Positions 42,866 to 53,068 are shown, numbered from the stretch's first letter. The stretch is 64,000 nucleotides of DNA from Yoonia sp. GPGPB17 (GCF_037892195.1 NZ_JATACI010000002.1:3224001-3288000); one strand, 5' to 3'. Numbers and translations are program-made. The notes: generated by a model from the letters alone, not told the origin.

Positions 42866-45360
42866 ATGTCCAAGACGTCTATTGCTTTTCACATCACAAA
42901 ACTTTCATGCGGCTCATGTGCCGCGCGTGCCGACAAGGCGTTGCGCAATGTGGACGGCGTGATCGACGTGACAGTCAATCTTGCTGCTGAAACAGCCAAA
43001 GTGGATTTTGACGCACCAGCAACGCCAACCCAATTGACAGATGCGCTGGTGCAAGCCGGATATCCGGCGCGCAGCGATCACATCACGCTTGATATCGCGG
43101 GTATGAACTGTGGTTCTTGTGTGGGGCGGGTAGAAAAAGCTTTGGCGTCTGCATCGGCGGTCACCGAGGTGTCCGTCAATCTGGCGGCTGAAACGGCGCG
43201 GGTCAGCTATGTGGCAGGCGTGACGTCGCCAGCGGCGATTGCGCAGGCCGCCACAGATGCAGGCTACCCGGCGCAGTTGCGCAGTACGACCGATATGCAG
43301 CCAGAGCAGAAAGACAATCGCATTGATGCGCTGCGCCGCCAGCTAGTGGTTGCGGCCATCTTAACGGCCCCGGTATTTGTTCTGGAAATGGGTAGTCATT
43401 TTGTGCGGGGGATGCATGCCTGGGTCCATCAAACCATCGGCATGCAAACCAGTTGGTTATTTCAGTTTGTCCTTGTCACCCTTGTTCTGGCGGGCCCGGG
43501 GCGTATGTTTTTCACTCAAGGCATTCCGGCCTTGTTCAAAGGTGCGCCTGATATGAATGCGCTGGTTGCCATCGGAACCGGCGCGGCATGGGTGTTTTCA
43601 ACGGTGGCGACCTTCTTTCCAGCGGTGCTGCCAGCGGGCACGCGTGCGGTCTACTTTGAAGCCGCTGCGGTGATTGTCACATTGATTCTGCTGGGTCGTT
43701 TCCTTGAGGCGCGGGCGAAAGGCAAAACCGGAGAAGCGATCCGCCGATTGGTTGGTTTGCAACCGCGGACGGCCACGGTGCTGCGCGATGGGGTGGCGGC
43801 TGAAGTCGCCATAGCGGATATTGTTGTGGGCAATGTTCTACGCGTGCGCCCCGGCGAAAAAATCGCTGTCGATGGTGTTGTGTTGGAGGGGGCCGCCTTT
43901 GTTGATGAAAGCATGATCACCGGCGAGCCTTTGCCAGCAGAGAAAGATGTCGGTGATGTTGTCACCGGTGGCACCGTGAATGGCGCTGGTTCATTCACAT
44001 TTCGTGTCACACAGGTGGGTGCTGATACGATGCTCGCCCAGATCATTCGCATGGTCGAGGACGCGCAGGGTGCAAAGCTGCCGATTCAAGACCTGGTCAA
44101 CAAGATCACACTCTGGTTTGTCCCGATTGTTTTGCTAATCGCGGCGCTTACAATCGCCGGTTGGTTGCTTTTTGGCCCTGATCCAGCGCTCAGTTTTGCA
44201 TTGGTGGCTGGCGTGGCGGTACTGATCGTGGCTTGCCCTTGCGCCATGGGCCTTGCGACGCCGACATCCATTATGGTGGGCACCGGCCGGGCGGCAGACC
44301 TCGGTGTTCTTTTCCGCAAGGGTGATGCTTTGCAGGCGTTGCGCTCTGTTGCTGTTGTTGCTTTTGACAAGACTGGCACGCTGACCCAAGGACGGCCAGA
44401 GGTGACAGCAGTGTCTTTTGTGTCGGGCACGGACAAGTCCGAGGTACTGGGCCTGATTGCAAGTGTTGAAGCGCTGTCCGAACACCCGATTGCAGCCGCA
44501 ATTGTGCGTATGGCACAAGCCCGTGGCTATGCCATGCAGGATGTTGATAACTTCAGCGTTGAAACTGGTTTCGGCGTCAGCGGCACAGTCGCGGGTCGTG
44601 GCATTCTGGTCGGGGCAGACAGGTTCATGCACCGCGAGGGCGTTGCAATTGATGCCTTTGCAACCCGCGCAGCGGACATTGCCGGGAAAGGGCAGACCCC
44701 CTTCTATGCGGCCATTGATGGGCAGCTTGTCGGTTTGATCGGAATCTCCGACCCGATCAAGCCGACAACCCCTGCTGTAATCCGCGCCTTGCACCAGATG
44801 GGGTAAGGCGCACAGCGCTGATTACCGGCGACAATGAAAGAACCGCGCAAGCAATTGCGGCAGAGCTCGGTATTGATACGGTCGTGGCCGAGGTTCTGCC
44901 GGATGGAAAGGTCGCCGCTTTGCGCAATCTGGCGCAAAACGGCGAAGAAATTGCCTTTGTCGGGGACGGGATCAATGATGCCCCGGCCCTGGCTGCCGCT
45001 GATGTCGGGATTGCCATCGGAACAGGTACGGATGTGGCGATTGAAAGTGCGGATGTCGTTCTGATGTCGGGAGACATCACCGGTGTTTGCAATGCCTTTG
45101 AGATCAGCCAACGCACCATGCGCAACATCCAGCAAAACCTCTTTTGGGCCTTTGCCTATAATACTGCGCTTATTCCGGTTGCGGCAGGTGTGCTCTATCT
45201 CTTTGGTGGGCCGCTATTGTCGCCGATGTTAGCCGCAGGCGCGATGGCGCTGTCGAGCGTGTTCGTCCTGTCAAATGCGCTGCGTTTGCGGTGGGTTGCA
45301 CCAGCGCAGCAGGCAATGCCTGACGTGCGTCCAACCCCTTATCAAGAGGTGACACCGTGA
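42866..45360 (+). pseudogene. copA: copper-translocating P-type ATPase CopA, frameshifted
   Basis: A P1B-type ATPase of about 831 residues in two frames. It has two N-terminal heavy-metal domains ([20 protein letters not shown]), the phosphatase-loop TGEPLPAEK, the membrane metal site [10 protein letters not shown], the phosphorylation motif DKTGTLTQG and the SEHPIA motif. The first frame stops after ALHQMG at TAAGG (44804-44808). The second frame continues TALITGDN and then [17 protein letters not shown], the last two membrane helices and the C-terminus at 45360. It exports copper(I) from the cytoplasm. The stop overlaps the regulator start as GTGA. Confidence 0.9.
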
Positions 45361-45746
45361 ACATTGGACAAGCCGCAGAGCAATCTGGTCTGCCACCAAA
45401 GACAATCCGCTACTACGAAGATATCGGGCTGGTCAAACCTGGGCGCGACACAAACGGCTACCGCGCCTTTGTGGATGCGGATATTCACAAGCTGACCTTT
45501 TTGGCGCGCGCACGGGCTCTGGGTTTTTCAATCGAGGATTGCCGCGACCTGTTGGCACTTTGGGAAGACACCGCACGGGCCAGCGCAGATGTCCGCCGGA
45601 TTGCCAAAGAGCATCTGGCACGGATTGAAACGAAAATTGCAGATCTGCGCCAGATGCATGACACGCTAGGTGTACTGGTACGTGATTGTGCCGGGGATGA
45701 TCGACCTGACTGCCCAATTCTACAGTCGCTGGGCGACAAGGGTTGA
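45357..45746 (+). CDS. cueR: CueR/HmrR-type copper-responsive MerR regulator
   Basis: A 129-residue MerR regulator. The N-terminal helix-turn-helix is [24 protein letters not shown], the dimerisation helix follows, and the metal-binding loop has cysteines 111 and 119 (CAGDDRPDC), matching the two cysteines of CueR that bind Cu(I). It starts with GTG overlapping the copA stop, so copA and its regulator are one operon under the dyad promoter at 42809. Length is normal. Confidence 0.92.
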   Translation: MNIGQAAEQSGLPPKTIRYYEDIGLVKPGRDTNGYRAFVDADIHKLTFLARARALGFSIEDCRDLLALWEDTARASADVRRIAKEHLARIETKIADLRQMHDTLGVLVRDCAGDDRPDCPILQSLGDKG

Positions 45747-45829
45747 TGCAGCCAAATTGCCTTTGCAGTCACTGTTTGGCCCGTTAGGGTCGTGGCACGT
45801 ATCGACCAATACAAACACGCCCGGTAAGA

Positions 45830-46621
45830 ATGACAGCGACAGTTCCGATTTCCTATGAGATGCGTCCCGTTCCGGCCGCGCTTCAACCCTTTATACGTCG
45901 CATCATGTTGGCCCGTCACAGCGCGGATACGGCTGTGACTGTCCCGGCACGGCCGACGGGTTATTGCTATATCGGTTGGGTGCCGGCGGGCCAAGCTTCG
46001 GCCCGGGCAAATGCCGCCCAATTCACCATCACCCCGCAGGAGTATCACCTGTCAGGTCAGCTAACGACCTTTGATGCAGAGTATACCTTGCATGGTCCGT
46101 CCTGCCATTTTTTGGCCGAATGTACGGCCACCGGTGCGTTCCAGCTGGCGAAGCAAGACCTTGGTGCGCTGCGCAATCAGATAGCGACCTTTCCTTTCGC
46201 GCAAGACGGGGCCGAACCGGAGGCCGCTTTTGTAAACCATCTTCTGCATTTAGCTGGGCGCGCGGGCACGGTCGATTCGGTTGTCGCCAAAGCTGCGCAG
46301 CAGATCGAAGCGGCAAACGGCAATGTCAGTATTCGTGCGCTCGCCGCTGAGTGCGGTTTGAGCGAACGACAGTTGCACCGCCAGTTCAGCAAGGTTGTCG
46401 GTTTGCCACCCAAGGCCTTTGCCATGATCCAGCGGGTGCTGTTTGCCTTGCAACGCCTGACTGGTGACAACCCGCCCGATATCGCAGATGTCGCAATTGA
46501 GGCGGGATTTACCGATCAGGCCCATCTGACCAAATATTTTGGTCAGTTCATGCGCACTACACCGGCACAGCTTGAGCTGACCGATGATGGGGTGCTGCGC
46601 ACCATTGTGGCGCAGGTCTGA
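45830..46621 (+). CDS. AraC-family transcriptional regulator
   Basis: A 263-residue regulator with an N-terminal domain of the DUF6597-like type (RPTGYCYIGWVPAGQ; LSGQLTTFDAEYTLHGPSCHF) and a C-terminal pair of helix-turn-helix motifs (VSIRALAAECGLSERQLHRQFSKVVG; IADVAIEAGFTDQAHLTKYFGQ). No target gene is adjacent in an informative way: the next gene is a small secreted protein of unknown function. The domain name for the N-terminal half is from memory. Confidence 0.85.
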   Translation: MTATVPISYEMRPVPAALQPFIRRIMLARHSADTAVTVPARPTGYCYIGWVPAGQASARANAAQFTITPQEYHLSGQLTTFDAEYTLHGPSCHFLAECTATGAFQLAKQDLGALRNQIATFPFAQDGAEPEAAFVNHLLHLAGRAGTVDSVVAKAAQQIEAANGNVSIRALAAECGLSERQLHRQFSKVVGLPPKAFAMIQRVLFALQRLTGDNPPDIADVAIEAGFTDQAHLTKYFGQFMRTTPAQLELTDDGVLRTIVAQV

Positions 46622-46696
46622 GCGCAACCTGTCCGAAACCTACAAGCGCCTTTTGTCATGTGTATGTTAGGTCGAAGGGGCAAAGAAAGGTGCCAT

Positions 46697-47119
46697 ATGC
46701 GTTCATTCCTGCTCACCACTGCCTTGATCGCAGTGCCTGGTTTGGCCAGCGCAGAACGGTGTGCGGAAATTGCGCCCGATCCACTCGCCGGTTTTACCCC
46801 GCTTGACGCCATGATCTATCTTGATTTGTCTGACCCCGAGACAACACGCGCTGTGACAACAGTGGAAAATACCTTCGTCTCGCTGGTCGTGGCAGGTGAG
46901 ATTGACAGCTTTACCAAACGATGGTGTCAGATCGGGATCAGGCACTTCATCGTCGATTTTGAAGTGCCGATGATGGATGATGCCGTGGCCGCCCAAATCA
47001 CGCGGGTGATCTATGAATGGAATGCCGCCGAAGACCCTGTAGGATGGCAGATCAGCCAAATGGGCGCTCGGTTCCGATGCGCGCGGGGGGATGACCCATT
47101 TGCGCCGATATGCCCCTAG
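46697..47119 (+). CDS. small secreted hypothetical protein
   Basis: A 140-residue protein with a clear signal peptide (MRSFLLTTALIAVPGLASA) and a mature part of about 120 residues containing cysteines at both ends (ERCAEI; FRCARGDD; PICP), suggesting periplasmic disulfides. The body has no motif I recognise. ATG 46697 was chosen because it gives the signal peptide directly and follows AAAGAAAGG. A strong hairpin terminator follows the gene. Confidence 0.7.
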   Translation: MRSFLLTTALIAVPGLASAERCAEIAPDPLAGFTPLDAMIYLDLSDPETTRAVTTVENTFVSLVVAGEIDSFTKRWCQIGIRHFIVDFEVPMMDDAVAAQITRVIYEWNAAEDPVGWQISQMGARFRCARGDDPFAPICP

Positions 47120-47143
47120 CTGGCGCTGCATCCCGGCAAAGAA

Positions 47144-47175
47144 AAACCCCCGCCTGATCACGCAGCCGGGGGTTT
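47144..47175. terminator. bidirectional terminator before rpsU
   Basis: A 9-bp perfect stem, AAACCCCCG (47144-47152) with CGGGGGTTT (47167-47175), separated by 14 bases. It lies between the secreted protein gene and the convergent rpsU gene and is flanked by A and T runs on the two sides, so it can work in both directions. Confidence 0.75.
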
Positions 47176-47201
47176 CTTGATCGTAACGCCGAAGGATCGC
47201 C

Positions 47202-47408
47202 CTAGAGCATACCTTCGCGCTGGAGCTTCTTACGTGCCAGTTTACGCTGACGACGGATCGCTTCCGCTTTCTCGCGCGCTTTACGCACGGACGGCTTTTC
47301 GAAATGCTGCTTAAGCTTCATTTCACGAAAAACGCCCTCACGCTGAAGTTTCTTCTTCAGAGCACGCAACGCCTGATCGACGTTGTTATCACGAACACTA
47401 ACCTGCAT
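47202..47408 (-). CDS. rpsU: 30S ribosomal protein S21
   Basis: A 68-residue, very basic protein with the S21 pattern: [42 protein letters not shown] and a C-terminal [13 protein letters not shown]21 sits on the platform of the small subunit and helps initiation. It is divergent from the COQ9 gene, with the intervening region containing a T-rich stretch. Length is typical. Confidence 0.96.
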   Translation of the reverse strand: MQVSVRDNNVDQALRALKKKLQREGVFREMKLKQHFEKPSVRKAREKAEAIRRQRKLARKKLQREGML

Positions 47409-47515
47409 GTGGTTTACACCACCTTTCTAAGTTGGATTTGCAAAAATTGCAGGAAGTGGGCAGATAGCAAAGGTGAGCTAGTTTGTCTAGTGTGCACCGG
47501 CCGCAGGAGATGACC

Positions 47516-48214
47516 ATGACGAATGCCCGCATTGACCCGACTTTGAACCGACTCTTGGACGCAGCGCTGCCACATGTGGCCTTTGATGGCTGGTCGCCTG
47601 TCACCTTCAATGCCGCTGTCGTGGATGCGGAAATAGACCCGGCGGTTGCCAAAGCGAGCTGCCCGCGCGGTGTGGTCGATCTGGCAATAGCCTACCACCT
47701 GCGCGGGGATGCGGCGATGGTGGCCGCTCTACAAGACGCGGATCTGAGCGCCATGCGTTTTCGCGACAAGGTTGCCCATGCCCTTCGCCTGCGTTTGCAG
47801 GTCATTGATGATAAGGAGGCTGTACGTCGCGGTACCACGCTTTTTGCATTGCCCCATATGGCAGGGGACGGCGCAAAGCTGATTTGGGGCACAGCTGATG
47901 CAATCTGGAATGCGCTGGGCGACACATCACAGGATGTGAATTGGTACACCAAGCGGATGACGCTTTCTGGGGTATACAGTTCCGTGGTGCTCTATTGGTT
48001 GGGGGACGACAGTGTCGACATTCAGGCAACTGACGCCTTCATCGACCGCCGCATCGACAATGTGATGCAGTTTGAGAAGTTCAAGGCACAAGCCAAGGCG
48101 AACCCCTTGCTCAGGCCGCTAACCGGCACGCTGGAACGTATGATGGCGGGGATCAAAGCACCCGGGGCGGTCGCTGATCCGAATTTGCCGGGCGTCTGGC
48201 GCGATCCTCAGTAA
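47516..48214 (+). CDS. COQ9-family ubiquinone biosynthesis protein
   Basis: A 232-residue protein with the COQ9 pattern: an N-terminal TetR-like helical domain (LDAALPHVAFDGWSPVTF) and the C-terminal region WYTKRMTLSGVYSSVVLYWLGDDS followed by FIDRRIDNVMQFEKFK. COQ9 binds lipid and presents ubiquinone precursors to the hydroxylase. I chose ATG 47516, whose AGGAG is spaced six bases upstream; ATG 47510 is too close to it. It converges with a membrane gene, overlapping by seven bases. Confidence 0.9.
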   Translation: MTNARIDPTLNRLLDAALPHVAFDGWSPVTFNAAVVDAEIDPAVAKASCPRGVVDLAIAYHLRGDAAMVAALQDADLSAMRFRDKVAHALRLRLQVIDDKEAVRRGTTLFALPHMAGDGAKLIWGTADAIWNALGDTSQDVNWYTKRMTLSGVYSSVVLYWLGDDSVDIQATDAFIDRRIDNVMQFEKFKAQAKANPLLRPLTGTLERMMAGIKAPGAVADPNLPGVWRDPQ

Positions 48215-48561
48215 ATAAGGGATGCCAACGTGATCGCGTGAAATGCTGCGATAACAAGATTGGCTTGGACAACTGGGTTGCGGGGGCCAACGGTGAATGC
48301 GGACAATGCTTTGTATGCGATTTGCACCGGTAAGACCGTCAGTGCCGCAGCGCCGGCCCAATCCTGTCCGCTCGCGACTGCCCCGAGTACGACAACGCTA
48401 ACGGTAAAAATCGCGACGTAGAATGCCAAAACAATGTCACGCGCGGGTGTAGGAGGGCCGTAGGCCAACACCATTGCAGGTGTGTTGCGCCAGATGGCTG
48501 GAACAACCAGACCAAGCACGGCGAGGTTGATCAGCATTGAAATTGTCAAAAGCACAGTCAT
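48208..48561 (-). CDS. four-helix membrane protein, unknown
   Basis: A 117-residue membrane protein with hydrophobic segments LLTISMLINLAVLGLVVPAI, IVLAFYVAIFTVSVVVLGAV, AGAAALTVLPVQIAYKALSAF and VQANLVIAAFHAITLASLIY. No catalytic motif. It overlaps the convergent COQ9 gene by seven bases and is divergent from the oxidoreductase gene. Unknown function. Confidence 0.72.
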   Translation of the reverse strand: MTVLLTISMLINLAVLGLVVPAIWRNTPAMVLAYGPPTPARDIVLAFYVAIFTVSVVVLGAVASGQDWAGAAALTVLPVQIAYKALSAFTVGPRNPVVQANLVIAAFHAITLASLIY

Positions 48562-48598
48562 GCCTCATAGCTAGGGTGACGAAGTGAAGGGGCCAGCC

Positions 48599-49570
48599 AT
48601 GCGCGCAATCGAGATTTCTCAACCCGGTGGACCAGAGGTGCTGACCTTGACTGACCTGCCAATCCCAGAACCTGAATACGATCAGGTTGTCATCAAAGTC
48701 GCCTATGCTGGGGTGAACCGCCCGGACGCCTTGCAGCGTGCGGGGCTGTACAATCCGCCCAAGGGTGCTAGTGATCTGCCTGGGCTGGAGGCCGCGGGCG
48801 AGGTTGTCGCTTGCGGCGCGGGTGTCGCGGGGCTGAAACCCGGCGATCAGGTTTGCGCGCTTCTTCCCGGTGGTGGCTACGCTGAATACGTGGCGACGCC
48901 TGCGGCCCATTGCTTGCCCATTCCGGGCGGTCTGTCCATAAAGCAAGCGGCCTGTCTGCCGGAGACCTTCTTCACTGTATGGTCCAATGTTTTCATGCGT
49001 GGCGGCCTGCGCGCCGGACAGCGGTTTTTGGTGCATGGCGGCAGTTCGGGGATTGGCACGACAGCGATTCAATTGGCCAAGGCTTTTGGCGCACGCGTAT
49101 TTGCGACGGCCGGATCGGCAGAGAAATGCGCGACCTGTGTCGCGCTGGGCGCAGAGGCGGCGTTCAACTATCGTGATACGGATTTTGTTGACGAAATGCG
49201 TGCGCTGGGCGGCGCAGACCTGATCCTTGATATGGTCGGAGGGTCTTATACTCAACGTAACCTCAAGGCGCTCGCTGATGATGGAACACTGGTGCAGATC
49301 GCTTTCCTGCAAGGGCCGAAGATGGAGCTGAACCTCGTCCAACTGATGACACGGCGGCTGACGATCACGGGCTCAACCTTGCGGCCGCAATCTGACTTGG
49401 CGAAGGCGCGTATCGCTGATGAACTGCGCAAGCATGTCTGGCCGCTGATCATCGCGGGCAAGGTGGCACCGGTAATGGATCAGGAATTCGCGCTCGAAGA
49501 GGCGTCTGCCGCTCATGCGCGCATGGAAAGCAGCGCACATATTGGCAAGATTGTTCTGAAGGTTGGATGA
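48599..49570 (+). CDS. NAD(P)H quinone oxidoreductase (zinc-less MDR, PIG3 type)
   Basis: A 323-residue medium-chain reductase. The start MRAIEISQPGGPEVLTLTDLPIP, the AGVNRPDALQRAGLYNPPKG segment (split by family conservation), and the NADPH loop FLVHGGSSGIGTTAIQLAKAFG identify the quinone oxidoreductase branch; zinc ligands are absent. PIG3-type enzymes reduce quinones one electron at a time. ATG 48599 was chosen over 48584. The gene is monocistronic. Confidence 0.9.
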   Translation: MRAIEISQPGGPEVLTLTDLPIPEPEYDQVVIKVAYAGVNRPDALQRAGLYNPPKGASDLPGLEAAGEVVACGAGVAGLKPGDQVCALLPGGGYAEYVATPAAHCLPIPGGLSIKQAACLPETFFTVWSNVFMRGGLRAGQRFLVHGGSSGIGTTAIQLAKAFGARVFATAGSAEKCATCVALGAEAAFNYRDTDFVDEMRALGGADLILDMVGGSYTQRNLKALADDGTLVQIAFLQGPKMELNLVQLMTRRLTITGSTLRPQSDLAKARIADELRKHVWPLIIAGKVAPVMDQEFALEEASAAHARMESSAHIGKIVLKVG

Positions 49571-49576
49571 ATGAGC

Positions 49577-50284
49577 TTAGGTCCTTGCCTTCTCAAACGC
49601 AGCCCAAGCTTCTAACAACTTATCCAGGTCAAAATCAGGTTCTTTTGCGGGCCCAAGGATAATCTGCTCGCCCGCCCACATCTTTTCAATCGCGGCCTTC
49701 AGGTTGGGGATCACCTCTGGTGGGATAACCAATCCGCCGTGCTGATCAGCGTGCACCAGATCACCCTGACTAACGGTCATACCCATGACATTCACCGGTG
49801 TGCCCAATTCGCGTACATGCACAAAGGCATGGCTTGGCCCGATGGACCCGGCCACCACCGGAAAGCCCTCTGCCAAATCCCCCAAATCGCGCATCACGCC
49901 GTTGGTCAACGCGCCGTTCAACCCCAGCCCCTTATGCACATTGGTGTGGACCTCGCCCCACCACGCGCTGACGCAGTGTGGATAATCGACATCTTCCAGC
50001 ACGGCGATGGCAGGACGAGGACCGCCAGCCATGTTGCGGAAGTAATCAAGACGGCGGGCGCGGATCACATCCGGCGCTTCTGTCGGTGCCTCGCGCCCTG
50101 CAATCTTGGCCGTGCGGGCAAAGCCGACCATGGACTGCCCGGGGGCTGAGCATTGCATTGTGCCCTTTGTGTAAGCGTCAAAGCCGCGTTTGCCTTGGGC
50201 CACCTCAATGGCATTGCAGACCGTGGGTGTGTCGACCCGTTGCAAAAGGGCAAGCAGATCAGCGGGGATTACTGGTTCAGCCAT
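49577..50284 (-). CDS. RraA-like / 4-hydroxy-4-methyl-2-oxoglutarate aldolase family protein
   Basis: A 235-residue RraA-fold protein: VDTPTVCNAIEVAQGKRGF at the start, the AWWGEVHTNVHKGLGLNGALTNG loop region containing the ligand site (read in two pieces) and HADQHGGLVIPPEV. Some members are class II pyruvate aldolases, others bind RNase E; this one has the enzyme-like G-x-x-x-[ND]G-x(2)-RD pattern (ALTNGVMRDLGD). Substrate unknown. It overlaps the hydrolase gene upstream by 16 bases, so they are co-transcribed. Confidence 0.83.
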   Translation of the reverse strand: MAEPVIPADLLALLQRVDTPTVCNAIEVAQGKRGFDAYTKGTMQCSAPGQSMVGFARTAKIAGREAPTEAPDVIRARRLDYFRNMAGGPRPAIAVLEDVDYPHCVSAWWGEVHTNVHKGLGLNGALTNGVMRDLGDLAEGFPVVAGSIGPSHAFVHVRELGTPVNVMGMTVSQGDLVHADQHGGLVIPPEVIPNLKAAIEKMWAGEQIILGPAKEPDFDLDKLLEAWAAFEKART

Positions 50285-50964
50285 TGTGCCAAAGCCTCAT
50301 TCGTTGCCTGGGGTTGTTCGAGCGTTGGCAGATGGCCAGCGCTCTTGATGATCGTCAGAGTCGACCCGGGGATCAGGTCGTGCATCAATTCGTGACGGTG
50401 GATGGGGCAGAGCGCATCATCCTCACCGCACAGGATCAAGGTGGGGACGGTGACTTTTTTTAAAGTCTTCTGCTGGTCTGGGCGCGATTGCAGGGCCCGG
50501 GATTGGTTGATGAAGGCGTCTGGCCCAAGCGTTTCGGCCATCGCCATACATAGATCGAGGATTCGTCCCGTATGTGGGCCGTCAGTCAGGTAGTGCGGCT
50601 TCATCTCATCGCGCATGACGGCGCGCAGATGCCCGTCGCGAACCTTTTGCATCTGCGGTTCGCGGCGCTCAGCAATCGCCGCAGCCTCGGCCTTGGGGTT
50701 GGTATCAAGCAAGGCGAGCCGGGTAACGCGATCTGGGGCTTGGCGAAACACCTCCATCGCGACGATCCCGCCCATCGAGAGGCCCGCGAGCGCAAATTGC
50801 TGAGGGGCGGTGTCGAGGATGTCGCGCGCCAAAGCCTCGACACTGTCATGCTCGTTGAGCGGTGCGGTCAAGATGGTTCGTTCATATGAAAACGCTTCGA
50901 TCTGCGGACTATAGAGTCGGGCATCGCACATCATACCCGGCAACAGCAAAAGAGGTTCGTTCAT
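50269..50964 (-). CDS. alpha/beta hydrolase
   Basis: A 231-residue hydrolase with the nucleophile elbow GLSMGG, an oxyanion region [15 protein letters not shown], the acid in [12 protein letters not shown] and the histidine in [12 protein letters not shown], so the catalytic triad is complete. Substrate unknown. It overlaps rnhA by four bases upstream and the RraA-like gene by 16 bases downstream, forming a compact minus-strand run. Confidence 0.88.
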   Translation of the reverse strand: MNEPLLLLPGMMCDARLYSPQIEAFSYERTILTAPLNEHDSVEALARDILDTAPQQFALAGLSMGGIVAMEVFRQAPDRVTRLALLDTNPKAEAAAIAERREPQMQKVRDGHLRAVMRDEMKPHYLTDGPHTGRILDLCMAMAETLGPDAFINQSRALQSRPDQQKTLKKVTVPTLILCGEDDALCPIHRHELMHDLIPGSTLTIIKSAGHLPTLEQPQATNEALAQWLNQ

Positions 50965-51413
50965 GGCTTGAAAGGCTCCATTCCCGCGCGCGCCAATTCG
51001 TCAGCTTTTTCGTTTTCGGGGTGTCCGGCATGGCCTTTCACCCATTCCCACGTCACATCATGGCGTTGTGTCGCCTCTTCAAGGCGCCGCCAAAGATCTT
51101 CGTTCTTTACCGGCTTCTTGGCCGCTGTTTTCCATCCGCGTGCTTTCCATCCGTGAATCCACTTTGTAATGCCATCTTTGACATACGAACTGTCCGTGAC
51201 AATGGTCAGTGTGGTTGGCCTATCCAGCGTTTCAAGCGCGGTAATGGCGGCCAACAGCTCCATACGATTGTTTGTCGTCTCAGCCTCGCCGCCGCATAAT
51301 TCGCGTTCTTTCAGAACAGTGTTACCGTCACGCGCAACAAGCAAAGCGCCCCAGCCTCCGGGGCCGGGGTTGCCCGAGCAGGCACCATCGGTATAGGCGA
51401 AGAGGTCTGGCAT
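50961..51413 (-). CDS. rnhA: ribonuclease HI
   Basis: A 150-residue enzyme that cuts the RNA strand of RNA-DNA hybrids. All four acidic catalytic residues are seen in context: [36 protein letters not shown] and NEKADELAR. The handle region ([19 protein letters not shown]) is present. Length is normal. It sits directly after the methyltransferase gene, one base apart. Confidence 0.96.
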   Translation of the reverse strand: MPDLFAYTDGACSGNPGPGGWGALLVARDGNTVLKERELCGGEAETTNNRMELLAAITALETLDRPTTLTIVTDSSYVKDGITKWIHGWKARGWKTAAKKPVKNEDLWRRLEEATQRHDVTWEWVKGHAGHPENEKADELARAGMEPFKP

Positions 51414-51414
51414 T

Positions 51415-52005
51415 TTATGGCTTCTTTCCGCGCATGATTACGAAGGGATCAATAGTGCCAGCAAGGCCCGCTTCCTTACCTTCTTTGACGTGAGTAACCT
51501 CAAAACCCGCATCGGTGAACAGCTCTGAGAGCTCATTTGTTGTGACATAGGTATAAAGCCTGTTGATCGCGTCACGCCCCATACCGGCCCCTGTTTTCAT
51601 ACCAACATGAAAAACCCCGCCTGGTTCTGTCGCCTTAAAGAGTGCGTTGAAATGGCGTGGCAGGTCACCCCGGGGGGCATGTAGAAGGCTGAAGTTAGCC
51701 CAAACGCCAGCGTAAATCTCAGCACCGTCAATATCGTCGAAACTGCCCAACCGTGCGTTCAACCTGAACCTATCGTGTGCAATGGCAATCATGCCTTCCG
51801 AGGCGTCTATTGGGTCAGGCACAAGGCCCGCGCGCTGCATATGAAAGGATGCAGCCCCCGGGCCGCAGCCCAAGTCCAGAACCGTCCCGCCCTTCGGGAT
51901 AAGATCAATGAAGCTCTGCAGGCTTTCATCAGGCGTATCCTGTGCGACGATCCGGGCGTATTCCTGCGCCTTTTCGTTGTAGGTCGCGATGGTGCGTGCA
52001 TCCAT
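51415..52005 (-). CDS. SAM-dependent methyltransferase
   Basis: A 196-residue class I methyltransferase. The SAM-binding glycine motif is [14 protein letters not shown], followed by [11 protein letters not shown] and the post-motif strand [11 protein letters not shown]. The substrate is not evident. I used ATG 52005, which starts the protein at [16 protein letters not shown]; a much longer open frame upstream is only the shadow of the neighbouring gene. It is in the same direction as rnhA. Confidence 0.88.
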   Translation of the reverse strand: MDARTIATYNEKAQEYARIVAQDTPDESLQSFIDLIPKGGTVLDLGCGPGAASFHMQRAGLVPDPIDASEGMIAIAHDRFRLNARLGSFDDIDGAEIYAGVWANFSLLHAPRGDLPRHFNALFKATEPGGVFHVGMKTGAGMGRDAINRLYTYVTTNELSELFTDAGFEVTHVKEGKEAGLAGTIDPFVIMRGKKP

Positions 52006-52007
52006 TG

Positions 52008-52457
52008 TCAGAACACCAAGGGCAAAAACGTGAGGATGACAATCGCGGTCAGAAGCCCGCGCAAGTGCATCCACCACGGTGGCGCAAGACCAAGCCGCCA
52101 GAAATGCCAATCTAGTAAGAGCAGTCCAAGAAAACCGACGATGAGGTTGATGGCTGCCGTTGTCGGCCCGCCGCCGGTCATGAAGAAAGCCCAGAGTGCG
52201 GGGATGACAGAGAGGATGTAACTGGCCGTCGCGATCTGCCCCGTGGCTTTGGTCGCAAATCCCCAAAGGACACCTGACATGAATGACAGGATGACAGCGC
52301 CATAGAAAAGCTGAATATGTGGGCCAATAAACCGGCCACTCAGGTTCATTTGGCCCCACAGCGCCAGATTGGGCAGCAAAATTGTCGTTGCCCCCCATAG
52401 AAACGGGATGAGCCCGGCAAGGCCAAGGAAAAGTGCGGAGCGTGGGATTGTATTCAT
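52008..52457 (-). CDS. DUF3429 family membrane protein
   Basis: A 149-residue protein with about five membrane helices: ALFLGLAGLIPFLWGATTILL, IQLFYGAVILSFMSGVLWGF, TASYILSVIPALWAFFM, AAINLIVGFLGLLLLDWHFW and LRGLLTAIVILTFLPLVF. The pattern fits DUF3429, which has no known function. It lies two bases before the methyltransferase and overlaps the LysE-type gene by four bases, so the three form an operon. Confidence 0.83.
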   Translation of the reverse strand: MNTIPRSALFLGLAGLIPFLWGATTILLPNLALWGQMNLSGRFIGPHIQLFYGAVILSFMSGVLWGFATKATGQIATASYILSVIPALWAFFMTGGGPTTAAINLIVGFLGLLLLDWHFWRLGLAPPWWMHLRGLLTAIVILTFLPLVF

Positions 52458-53068
52458 GCTTTTTCGAATGCCAATCGCAGGCCAAGTGTTGCGAAGATAC
52501 CTGCGAACGTGCGGCTGAGCCATTTCATGACTGTTTCGCTTTGCAGTAACCAATCGCGGGCGAGTGCAGCAAAAACACCATAAAGGATAAAGATCACAAA
52601 GGTCAGCGCCATGAATATCCCACCCAGTATCACCATTTCTGCCGTCGCGGCTGTAGGGTCGCCCGACAGGAAAGGCGGAAGCAACGCGAGAAAAAAGATC
52701 GACAGCTTGGGGTTCAGGATGTTGATCAGGGCTCCGCGTCGGGCAATCTTGAACATTGGCTGGGCTGCCGCATCTGGACGGATCGTCAAAGCGCCATCAG
52801 ATTTGAGTGCCTGCCACGCCAGATAAAGCAGATAGGCCACGCCTGCAAATTTGACGATCTGGAAGAGCAGTGCACTGGTATGCAACAGAGCAGCAAGGCC
52901 CAATGTGGCTGCTGCAAGGTGTGGCACAATCCCCAACGTACAGCCTGCCGCCGCCGCAATCGCGGCCCGTCGTCCCTGACCCAGACCAAGGGCCAGCGTA
53001 TAGATCACACCTGTGCCCGGTGCGATGCAAACCACAATGGCTGTCAGCACGAATTGTAAGCTGATCAT
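52454..53068 (-). CDS. LysE/RhtB family amino-acid exporter
   Basis: A 204-residue membrane protein with six helices and the family signature near the N-terminus (VCIAPGTGVIYTLALGLGQGRRAAI, in two pieces), and NPKLSIFFLALLPPF in the middle. These exporters release homoserine, threonine or related compounds. ATG 53068 (MISLQFVLTAI) was chosen because it begins the first helix; the substrate is not predictable. Confidence 0.88.
   Translation of the reverse strand: MISLQFVLTAIVVCIAPGTGVIYTLALGLGQGRRAAIAAAAGCTLGIVPHLAAATLGLAALLHTSALLFQIVKFAGVAYLLYLAWQALKSDGALTIRPDAAAQPMFKIARRGALINILNPKLSIFFLALLPPFLSGDPTAATAEMVILGGIFMALTFVIFILYGVFAALARDWLLQSETVMKWLSRTFAGIFATLGLRLAFEKA

Noticed and set aside
44795..44815. 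Programmed frameshift in copA, as known in E. coli
   Set aside because: There is no slippery heptamer, and the site is in the phosphorylation domain rather than after the metal-binding domains.
52008..52485. Long N-terminal extension of the methyltransferase
   Set aside because: The extension is read out of frame over the DUF3429 gene, whose membrane helices are convincing.
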